Below are positions 21,212-33,200 of a stretch of DNA of 64,000 nucleotides, piece by piece. The notes beneath the pieces are model-generated. The model searched no databases and was not told the origin of the DNA. It worked only from the letters and a program-made list of their open reading frames with translations. A program made the translations under genes and the position numbers. The stretch spans positions 1 to 64,000 of the forward strand of contig JANBPU010000032.1 in assembly GCA_027575805.1 (NCBI GenBank). Reading direction: 5' to 3'. The DNA is from Mycoemilia scoparia (taxonomy: Eukaryota > Kickxellomycota > Kickxellomycetes > Kickxellales > Kickxellaceae). Each line of letters starts with the position of its first letter. Positions within the stretch are counted from its first letter, which is position 1.

Positions 21212-24200
21212 TTAGTGGGATCCTCCAAACGATTCTCGGTCTGCTGACCGCGGAGATTTGGGCCTAGGTTGCCTTGTTCCGTTTGTGCCGCTAATGTCGT
21301 TAGTGTTACTGGCGTTATGGCTGTAGCTGCTGCCATTGTAGCTATTCAGGTGCCTATACTGCTGGCGCTGATATGATGTGCTGGCGTCTGTTGGAGACGG
21401 GCTGCGACCCAGCGTGATGCTGTTGCTTCTGCTTCTGCGGTGTGATGACGCTGACGATGGCAGAAGGTTGCCAAATGTCCTGGTGCTGAACTTTCTTGAT
21501 GTTGGCTGGGCTGGTGGCGGGGTCAGGCTTTTGCGTGATCCTGTGGGTGGTGCTCCCATCATATAGCCATTGCCAACTGCAGCAGATGGATACTCAGGTG
21601 TTGGGCTTGATGTGTTTGTACTCTGTCTCCTTCTGGGTGAGGACCCTAAAATTGACCACGCGCGTCCAGGCGATGCAGGTGAATGAGAAAAAGACAAATG
21701 GCTGGCACTTTCCTCGAACCTATATGGTGGGGCTGGGAGCGGCTGCTGCAGTGGAGGCGGCGATGATGTTCTGCCTTGCCTTTGACCATAGGGATCCATA
21801 ATTCCCTGCATGGTGGGGCTCAGGGGATCACTTGTCTTTACTGATTTTATGGGCCACATGTTCTCCAGTATATGCGATGCCGACGTGATCAAGCCACCGC
21901 TATTGCTAACGCTGCTTTCTGTAACTGCACTCAACGTACTACCAGCATCTCCTCCCTGCTGTTTAGATGCGCCTGGAAGACGAATTGACACTGACCACTT
22001 GCCTTTGGGCTTTTGGTCAAACCTTTCACTGGCAGAGTCCTCTCTTAGTGAAGATGTTGTGTCTTTTCTCTGCGTCCTGGATCTTCCAATTGTCGGGATT
22101 CCTTGGAACATGTTGAAGAGTTTGGGGAGGTGTGTGCTGTCACCAGACACTGCTCTTGGCGCCTGGTTTGCAATGGTGTGAGCTGGGTGCGACTTTGGTC
22201 CCGTAACTACATGCAGGTTTTGTGGTTCTATTGTTGGCCTTTCTTCAGGATAGTCGAGTGGAGCGGGCGGCATTGTCGCTGAGGCCGCTGTCTGTAGGCC
22301 CTCAATGCCTGGAAGGCGATTCAGCCCGATGTTGAACTTAACCGTCGGGGCTCCTGTGGGGTTCACCACCTGCTTGTCACGAAGAAGAGATTCAATGTTT
22401 GACGAGTCGGTTAACGGCGTGGTACCAACAAGTCTTTCCGAGGAAATTGTTCTGGGGATAATGAGGGATAGCTTCGCGGGCATTAGCTTCCTTGGATCCA
22501 AAAGCAAGGTCCTAGTTATTACGGGTTCATTTCCCAGTTGCCCAACCTCAGTCTTGAATCCTGCACATTCCGGATCTATGTCTGGAGACTTGAGTCTGAG
22601 CTGGTCGCCCTCACCGCCGCTGTATTTCTTCTTTGACATTTCTGTCAATTCGGCTTCGAGCTTTGCATTGTCATCGTCGCTGTCGTCATCTTCGCCTTCA
22701 TCGATGTATTGCAGAAGTTTGTTTACACCACCAACCTTCTCTCTCTTTTTCCATGCCTTGCTGCCATTAAGCTGCTTGAATTTTTCCACAAGAAGCGCAC
22801 CAGTGTGTTGGAAGACAGCCCCTTTCATCTCTCGCTTAATGTCCATCATCAGCTCATAGAACGATTCTACCTTGTTGCTAAATTCAAGCGTAGGGGAATT
22901 GAAAACAAAATCACGCAGATCCTCGACATTTTTATCTTTCTTGCCCTGGTATGAGATGCAGTGCTTGTGTCCAGGTACTCGAATGTATATGAAGGTCTTA
23001 TTCTTGCTCGATCTCTGTTTAATGATGGTGATTTGCTCACCAATTGGTTCACTGTCTTTGCGTGTCTTGAGATACTCCTGATAGTGGTGCTTATAGACTT
23101 CTTCATGGGCTGGCCAGTTATTAGTGGTACCATACCTAGTCAGTGGACCTGGGGCCTTTTGTACTGAGAATTTGCCTCCTTCAGCTGGCTCTCCATAGTA
23201 TATACTATCGCTATCTTCTTTGATTTCCTTGCTGGCAATCGATGTGCGCTTGTTTTTGGAAGACATGGCAAATGCCCCGTCCTGCTTGGTGTTTTGGTGT
23301 GATAGATAGGAAGGATACAGGTAGTTAATGATGCGTTTTCCAATGTCATAGGAAAGTTGAAGACGTAAGGGATGGAGGTCAATTACAAGGCTTTCGACAA
23401 TGCTTATGCCTCCAACTGGAGCCAGCTCAGAGAACTCTACATGGATCATCTTGTGCTTGGAAAAGTCAATCCTCTCATTGATTTTTGGAGTATATGGCGA
23501 TACAATGTCATTGAATATCATCTTTGGATCCAAATTTCTAACTACCAGCACATCAATGTCTAATGCAAACCGAGTCGCTAAGTCAGACATCGTGTCATGG
23601 CGCACCACACCTCGTCTTATATCCCAGTCAAATAGTGGGTTACTCTCACCGCTCATCATTCTCCATGTCACTTTGGTGAGATAAACTTCAATCTTCCTAG
23701 TCACACTCTTGGTCGTTGATCCGTATACTTCACCTGAGCTCCGCGATTCTATGCTCATGGGATCTTCCTTGTTGAACTCCTTGGCATGCCTACTCCTGAT
23801 CGGCTTGCTCAGGATTGAGCCAGTTCTCGAAAGTTGCGATATGGTGGCCGTTGATTCGTTGGTGACCATGTCTTGGGAGTGCCTGCCACGAATATTGTAC
23901 TGCTTTCGTGCCTTTTGGGCCGCAACCAGCATATCCATAGCCGTGCGGAGGTATATTTCAAGAGTATTCTTGCGTCTATCCAACGTCAAAAGCGAGGTCG
24001 ATTTCGACTGCTGCTCTTCAATAGCATATGGGCTTATTGGACCATCTTCCTGATATGTACTTTCAGTAAGGTGGACAGAATTCCATTGTCGAATAACTCG
24101 CAAATGCTCTCGGAGCTTCTCCTGAGCTTCCCGTATAATAGGCGTAATGCTTTCAATTTTTGTCACATCTGTAGTCATCAGCTTTGCGTTGAGTTGGTCA

Positions 24201-27200
24201 AGATAGGCTGCTCTTTCTGGATCACTGTAGACCATAAGTTGGGTAACAATGTTGTAGACAGTGATATACTGATACGAGGTACATGCCAAGTATATCTCTG
24301 GAAGATATATGTTATAATAATCGGTGCGATGACCAAGCTTCCGAGATAAGGCGTTGCCCGAGCCCGTATCTTTTGCCGCATTTTCCTTAGATGACGTGGC
24401 AATCGATGGAGCCGTAAAGTCTGTTATCTTGGTATTGACACTGATATGATCAGCATTTGCGCTATCTCCACCGATGTTTGCGGCTATTTGGTCTTGGGAG
24501 GAGCTGTTCTTCAAGAATGTGCCTTTAATCCTAGTAATGTCGACAATTCCTGATGTACGGTCCAGAATCTTTTGGTACTGCTTGGCATCCTGGTGGATAA
24601 GGTATCTTGAGCCCCTATCGTCGCTGTATGATCTCTTTGGGCTGAGGAGCATTTCTATAGGGATCCAGGGTGGCCATGGAACCGCATCTTCTTTCACATA
24701 CGCACCCCGTGTGCCATAGTAACAGTCAATGAGGTAGGTTGGATAATCAACAAAGTCCTGGAAATCTACCGTAAATAACTGGATTCCATCGAGCTCAACA
24801 AGGGTTCGTGATTTGACTACTTGCTTGTCAGTATATTCGTCTGTAGTAATGCTATTAGAGTCGTTAGATACCTCGTCCTTTTCATAGAAATCAATCATAT
24901 GAACTTGGCACCGTTCAATAGAAGCGACAACAGCCTCTTTACTAGTAAGCTCATGTACTGCCAAAGACATCTGCGGGCTGACAAATTCGAAAAGGGCGCT
25001 GTACTTTGGATTGAATTTAGCCACATCGTCTGCTACACTCTCAATGGGATTAGTGGGCTTGGATGGCTCTGAGTTTTGGTGTGCTGGCTCATTATCCTCA
25101 CGGTGAGCCTTCTTTCCATCCTTCTTGGAAAACATATCGAATATATTGTGATCAGTAAGTCTGCTGCTATGAGAGTGACTTCTGCTGTGCCTTCTCGATT
25201 GTTTGGTGTTGGTGGCTTGTGTTGCTGTTTCACTATTTGGAGGCCTAATTCCTGACTTTATACTAAGACTGGTTTTGGATCCATGGAAGGTTGCTGCATC
25301 ATTTTGAGCATTATATGTTCTCTCACGACCTTGGGACTCGTGTCCTGGCATTGAAAAAGACTCTCTGCTATTCACTTTATCGCCCTTTTCACCATCCTTT
25401 CCAGAAACAACATTCTTGACCAACTCGTTGGTAGTGTGGGATATATAGTTTCTTATATCACGCCAACAGTCCTCTGCATAGAGGAACCTCATCATAATAT
25501 CACGAACCTCGCTATTCCATATAAGGTAAGCCGAGTGAAGAATAAACCTGTGCCGATACAGTGACTCCAGGATCCTCTCAGCTGCATTTTGTCTGTCCTG
25601 TGGGAATACTACAGGATTATCCTGTAATTTTCCATCAACCATCTTTTGAATTGGCAACCCATTTTCACCTCTACCAAACAATTCAAGGCATCTATTTACA
25701 AGCTTGCGTCTTGAAGACAGACTGGAAACTAACGTAACCCAGTCTTTCAAGTTATTTTTTATGTATTCTTCATTGTAATCGCTTCTTCTTTCATATCGCG
25801 ACAAAATATTATCTAGCTGTGCCTGAACCTTCCTGCGGGCATGCATTAAGCTCTCTCCTCTCTTCACCAAGAGATGAATCTGAGTCTCTCGAGAGTTTCG
25901 GATAGAGGCAGTGGGATTGAGTAAGTCTTCTAGCTTGTTTTCAATAGTTGTGTGTTCTCCTTTGCTTTGACTGCTGGACACTTCCTTTGACAATAGTCTA
26001 AAAAGAGATGCTCTGCGATATATTGAGATGTTCTTGGGGGGATCAATGCCCTGTAAGTCATTTTTCTGAATGCTGGAATGTTTGGAGGATGGCGTCGAGG
26101 GTTGGTGGTGTGAGAGTGATATGCTTCTGTTGTGGCCATAGTCTCCCTGTAGGTTTTGCGAAATATTTGCCTTATGAGCAGACCCAGTATCCTTTACGGT
26201 TCTTGGAACAGCAATGGTCGATGAGCGATGCTGACGGGAGCCAGTCTGGCTTACAAGACCTTCAGTGCTCTTTGGTAAAGTGCTCAAGATCCGAGACGAC
26301 TTGGGGTCATGTAATAGCTGCAATAACTGGGAAACCTCAGGGTGCTGCATAAAGTATATGACATGAGGAGCCCACAAAACATGCGCCATAGTCAGTTTGT
26401 CAAATACTGCAGAAGAGAGGTCGATTGAGTCTATATCGTGGATACTGGTTATATAGAACCAGCCCAACTCTTGCTGAGTGACCTGCACTGCAGCGTCCTT
26501 TGCGAGGGTCAGGCCATTCCACTTGTCATATTTAGGTCTTTCTGATGCAGGTCTAATATCTCTGATGAAAAGAGGTAGCCAGAAGTGCATCTGGAGGAGA
26601 CGAAGGTCAAGGTTGTCAATTTCGGTGTCTGCATCGTCCAGGGACCATCGCAAACCCATGAGTGCTTCCTTTTCGTCGTCAGGTTTTGGAATGTCAGAAA
26701 CAGAGTCGATGGTATCTGCGTCTGCATCATCATTACCATCAATACTAGACTGCATAAATGAGTAATCGTTGAGGCTCTTTATATCTTCACTTGTGGTATT
26801 GGCATTGCCTTTATCTACTACCTTGTCTACTTTAGCAGACAACTTTACTGTCTTTTGGATCATAGTCAAGGAAAATTTTGCTGAGGTCATTCTCGCCTTG
26901 GCTTCTCTTGTCACACCCTCTGCTTTAGCACCAGATGTGATAGACCTTGAAGCTCTACGTGTGTTCGAAGAGTCGCCAACTCCCCGTGGTTTAATGTCAT
27001 CATCATGCTTTTTATCTGTATCCGACTCCGCATCACGATCGGAATGTATTTTATATCCCAACTTTTCAAACTCTCTTGTTTCTAGTTCCTTCATCTCTAT
27101 ATCACGTTGAGTATGGGCAATTTCAACAGAATCGAGGTTGAGAACAACACGCGTGCTTCTGAGGCACTGGCCAATTTTGATATCTGCCTTTTCAATTTCT

Positions 27201-30200
27201 GGATAAAGATTTCCTTTGCGGATAGGTAGTATCATATTCGAGGCAAACAATGGAGTAAATGCAGTAATGTGGTTGATTACACCGGGAGAACTATTGATCT
27301 CACAATAAACCGTGCTATCGTTGGTTGCAAGCTTTGGATATCTCTTGGTGTGTTCTTGTGGTTCGTATGTCTTAAAATCAGCAAGAGCTCCCCATTCACG
27401 ATAGAGATCCTTTGGTAGCTCAAAAATACTGAAGGGTTGGAAAAATCCTTGATCATCTTCTGTGTCTTTTTCTGGGGTAGTGTTATCCGAAGATCCTACA
27501 TCCATTTCGTTGTAGCCAATTTTGTGGAAGGGGGAACAAAATGCATCTACCTCTGAAGGACTCCACTCAAAGTAAGGCTTTGAAAGGTATATTGGTGGCT
27601 TTGCACGATGACTTTTTGAAAATCTTTTAGGCCTCCTCATTTTGGGTGATTTGGGATCTCTTGGCTCGATTTCAAAAGGACATTGTAAGCTGAATTGGCA
27701 ATGTAAGAACAACGAGCGGAACCCAGCAAATGAATCGTGGGTGGCAAGCTGCTCTGGGGTCATATGCTCAAGCGCCTTGGGTATTATTTTCCATTGATTT
27801 ACTATCTTACCCTCAGAGTTGGGTATAGCTTCGGCGCACAGACCAATGCCAAAACGAACACCTTTTGACAGACGCAAGATTACCTTTCTAAATATGTGTT
27901 CTGAGTTCTTTGAACCAATTGCAAATCTTATCCTCTCATTAAGGATCTTTCTCCTTACTGAGCGTATCAAACGGGACCTTAGCTTGGGATCAGATAAAAG
28001 CCTGCTATATTCTGGTGACTCTGTGTCACTCGGAAGGTCCAAGGTCAAGCTGTCAGTGTCAGGAAGGCATTCCTTTTCGTCAGTTGGATCGATGATATCC
28101 TTGTGGATAGACCTTATCATGGGGAGTCCAATGAGGAACTCTAAACACCTGAGTTTGACAAATTCATTGAGATGAATGGGAGGAGTCGGATCATCTGCCC
28201 CGCTGCTATCACCATCTAGAGTGCCAGATGAATTTTTGGTATGAGAAATAATGGCAGGGTGTTCTTTATCTTCGCCTATAGATATTCTGACAGCACCACG
28301 ATAGCTAATAAGTAGTCCACGAGAATAATCAGTGACATCATACGGATCTCTACCACCCCTGAAATAAAATAATATGTCTCCAGTAGGGCAGTCAACCTTC
28401 AAGCTATCGAGTCTAGTAGCTTCCTTCATCAGAGTGGGAAGGGATTCACCAGAGCTTGATATTCTGCTGAGACTAATTATTTCACTCTCAGGAATAGATG
28501 GATCAAGCATGTCCTCATGTATGTCAAAGGTGGCTACTCTTCCACGATAAAAGAGCCTGGACCTCAGTTTGTCCCACCACCCAATCGAGGGGCTAACATC
28601 TGGAGCGGCCTTACTAAGGCTTTCAAAGCGCTGTGAAAGAGCCGTTACTGAAGACTGCATACATGTACCCCAGCTAATGAGGATGGATTTCGTGATACTG
28701 CTTTCGTTCAATGAAACCTTTTCCTCAAGGGTGCATGGACTGACTAAGTGGGAAAGGCTGGTATTAGGGTGAAGTGGCAGTGTTGGCGAGACGTTGAGTA
28801 GAACAGAAAAGGTGCTGTATATACGCGGGAACACAAGACTTTTGGCTAGTGACCAACGTAGAATTGGATCTGAGAATGGGGGTTGCCCAGGATCCCTGTA
28901 ACCTATAGGGATGGTAAAGTTACGAATTGATTCGGGACCAGGGGCTGGCTCAGCAATGACAACAGTACTGCTAATATCAATGCCTCCCCTAAAGTTCTCG
29001 AAATCAAGACTATCACGTTTCTTGGGATTGTCTGCATACCTCTTAACAAATGGGTCAGGAACATAAATGAATGGAAAAGGGAAATCCCTTATCTGCCACA
29101 ATAACGAACCACACTTTACTTTGATACGCCATGGTATAAGTGTTAGCCAATCTATCCCTCTTGGTGAATGTTCATCCATGTCTCTCAAGTAATCTTCAAC
29201 AGAATTGAACTCAAGAAGGGATAAAGGGGCTTCCAGTACTGCACGCACAGGACTTAAGCGAAGAGAGCTCAAGTGTACTGTTGGATGTCTCCAGCTGGAT
29301 GGAGTGTATGGGTAGGGAGGTTTAGATTCGCTCTGTTGCATTTTGCCTTCATGAGCTTTTGAAGAATTGGTGTTTGATGATCCTTGCTTTCTTATATCTC
29401 CTCCAGACTCAAATGGCGGGTACATATAACCCCGAATTTTCTTCACCCAATTTTTCGATTCAAACTCATATAGCTTATGTCTTGCCTCATTGATATCATC
29501 TTCTGTCTCTTTGAGCAAAGAGCGGTATGTTCCTATGGAATTGGTTCTAGTTTTGTCTATTGATTCGGTAGAAAGGTTTGTTGGGTTATTCAGACTGCCG
29601 TTACTATCGATGAATGCCTGTGAAGATGACGAGTTCCAGCTTGCAAATCGTGAGCGGCGGAATTGGTCTGCAGGATCAACAAGAGGTGTTAGGCCTTCAA
29701 TAGCATTACTCTTCTTACGAGGTCTAAACCTGCGGGACTCTTTATCAACGTCGACAGTGTCCCCAATACGAGACTCTCCATCTGGGGCCACAGAGGAAGC
29801 ATAAGTATGGAAAGAGTGACCAGTCCGCATAGATGGTAAAGACTCAAAGGGCAAGTGCTCAGCTGTAGGATGATTTGAGCCTTGAATCTGCCTGACAGAC
29901 TGGGATGATGATTTTATGTGACTTGATCGTCGGAAAGACCTAAATCTCCCCGGAGCATGTGGAGTGGCCACTGAGGAAGTATCAGTGGTTGCTTTTGATA
30001 TATGAGCTCTAGAGGGATTTCCTTGATGAGTGAATCCCATTCCACATTCATCTACATGTACAGTCGGAGTAGTGGTGTCCTTGAATGTCTCATGTAGCTC
30101 CTCTTTGGCTTCTTGACGCATCTTTGCAGCTCTTTTTTCGAAAGCGCTCAACCTACCCAACCTTTCTACCTGTTCACGCTTACCAACCTGGTAGATACGT

Positions 30201-33200
30201 GAAAGGGCTGTTTCAAATGGATCATCCTCAAACTCAGTGGTTAGCAAGTTACCCGTGATTCTAATAGTAGGCAAGTCCTCTGGCTCTGGAATTGCAATTG
30301 GCTGTTTGGGCGGCTCTGAAATAAGTGGTCTGATATACCCAGGCAGCCAAGTTTTTGGATTGGTAAAATATTTAATTATGTCATTACCAAGTGCCTTTTC
30401 ACCAGGCTTCAGCTCCGAAAAAGATTCAGGAACTGCTGGCTTTGAAACTTTGTACATTTCTCTAGCTACCCTTTTTGATCCTTTTTGTAAAAGAATAAAT
30501 CCATCTATTGCCTGATGTATATCGTAATCATTTGCAATGTTGATGGAACCCTGTGAAAAGATTATATCAATGAGTTTGTCAGCATTGTTTAATCGAGTGC
30601 CATTCTTTTTTGATTCGGCTTCACGTTTCTCGGAATTAGGGAAATACATTCGTATTTGGGGAAGGTTGAGATTTATCATGGGATACCTTTTCGATAAGCT
30701 TGGTTTGAATTTGTTGATCGGTTGCCCATATAGCCTTGCATAAGTGCCCTCCAAGCACATCACAATATCCATGTTGGATCTTTCTTTAGACTTTACTAGA
30801 TCAAATTTAGCTTTGGGGAGACGCAGAACGAGGTTATTTTTCTGATTGGTTTTGGCACCTTCCTCAACCATGACCATATCATTAGTATGGACATCTGGTA
30901 TAGGGAGGTCTCCAGTCATTTGTAACTCATCAGCCTTAACAGATATGTACAGCTCGCTTGATGGAGTTGGAACTTTGACATACCCAACAGCTGCTTTGCC
31001 AATACCGGTTCTCCTTTTCCAATAAATTATATGGTTTATGAAAACATAAAGTCTATATATCGACGAGACCGAGTGTACTGAACGAAGAAGAGATGAGTTA
31101 ATATCTACCACAATCTTTGGCTGCCCATGCATATGAGAATGAAATGCCATATCGACCGAAACATTGTCAAAAGCAATGTGTCTCTCTACAGCAAACTCTT
31201 TCCAGTCTCGAAGCTCACACACGGATATTGTTGAGGGAGGACGAGTATCAAACTGTCCAGCAACTCGTGGACGCGGGCTAGTATCAAGAAGATATAATGC
31301 AACTTTGTGAGCATGTAAATTGTATGTTGCAGTTGGAGAATCGGGCTTAAGAGCAAAACTGCTGGTAAGTGTAGGAACACCACCATTAATTCGGGTCTCA
31401 AAACCCCCATCTCTAAATACCAAGCGAATCCCATGCTGAATATCAGACATTTTATCCTCGTCATTGTCGCAAAATGTAGAGGTCACTCGAAGTTCATGGA
31501 AAGAGACACGGATGGTTGCCTGTACTTCTTTTCTCCGTTCCTCCAAAGGAGCCAGTGGAACAGGATTTTCTGACTCTTTTTGCTTGAAGTTTTTTGAGAT
31601 GGACTCGTTTGCCCGATCCTGGGCGAAGCTGCATGTCTCCCATATGGGCAGCTGTGATATCCACCGCATATATTCTCGGTGTCTAATAGCAGCCACAAGA
31701 TCGCTGATTACGACTTCAACATCAAGTTTGCACCGAGGACTATCAGCAAGGAACTCTCTCTTGCCAATAACCAAATTAAGTTTTCCCACAACCCTTGGCC
31801 CCCTATTAGACCTAATTACAGTATCTTCGTTCCAACCTGGAGCTCCATCTTCTGGCACACGTCGCATTTGTGAAAGCAAATCATGCTTCACGTCAACCCA
31901 TCTTCCAATAATTGGAGTGGTTTTGAATTCAAAGTCAATTTCCGGGCAAATAAATGGCAACAGGCCCTTTGACAAGTGGTCGCTTAAAGGGAATCTAAGA
32001 GATACACTTCCAGTTGCCCTCTCAATAAACATGACCAGATCATGAATAGTAGAGCTACTACCTCTTTCCACCCTTGAAGCATTCGCAGACTTGGGTCTAA
32101 TTCCATAACGTATCTGATTAATGGTCGCGTTACACTGTGCATCTCTAAGAAGATATTTTATCCATGCTAGCCTTATGGCCTGCTGTTTTGAATTCGTACC
32201 AGGTTTCATAGATGCATTCTGACCAACTGATGCTGTACCAAAACCACTTGCGCCATGTCCGACATTGAAGTGAGGAACACTAATATCTTGGGGAATACCA
32301 CTACTTATACGAAGCTTTAGACCGTCAAGCCAAGACATTGCATAATCAAACGCCAGCCTGGTTTTAAGATCCATGAGTATGGAGGGCTTCTGTACATTGA
32401 GTTCAACATCAAGGTTCCTCCTCACAGGGTTAGTTGGCTGAGCCAGGGATGTCGTGTATAATGGGAGCGTGAAAATGGCTCTAGCTGACTCTATGCGCAA
32501 GCCTGTCATTGATGGATTGAGCTCTTCAACAACTGACTTTGAGGACGATACATCTTGACTTGATGTAGTAACTTGCATTGATCCCAATTCCCACATAGCT
32601 TGGAAGCATGATTCGATACTTAGGTCGTATTGATTCCGCATAAACCCGCTCAATCCACGGCCACGAGATATACGCCTTCTCAGTTTACTGCTCGCCCTCT
32701 TGGAGTCGCTGTCAGAAGACATTTCGCTATTTTCTGTGGCTGAGAGGCTTACTCTACTCGGATACTCGGAATTTGAAGAGCAAGAGCTGTTCCGTGTACT
32801 CGTTTCACCGCTTCTCTTAGATATATGTCCTTGATGATGAGACCCATTGGCTTGAGTTTCAGAATGAACCGAATTGGTATCGAATATGCGCTCTTCATTA
32901 ACTATACCCCACTCGAGTGTAACCGATGCATCCCGTTCTCTAAATCTAATGGTAGAGGGCAACGTGACCAAGCGTTCGTGGGCTGGTATTTTGTTTACTA
33001 TAGGAAGATCAAATACAAAATCTTTCATAAAGATAGAAAATCCAATGTATCTCAGGCTCAGATTACTGAAAAGTGAGTGCGTAAAGTGCATTTTAACTTG
33101 TGGAATGGATGACATGGCTATAGTTTCCAATATCCTTTCAAACTGGTCACTCAAAGTCTTTTCAGCAATACGAGTGGACTTTCCACTGCTTCCTGCAAGG

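Noticed and set aside
31464..32045. 193-codon plus-strand frame
   Set aside because: Antisense to FMP27.
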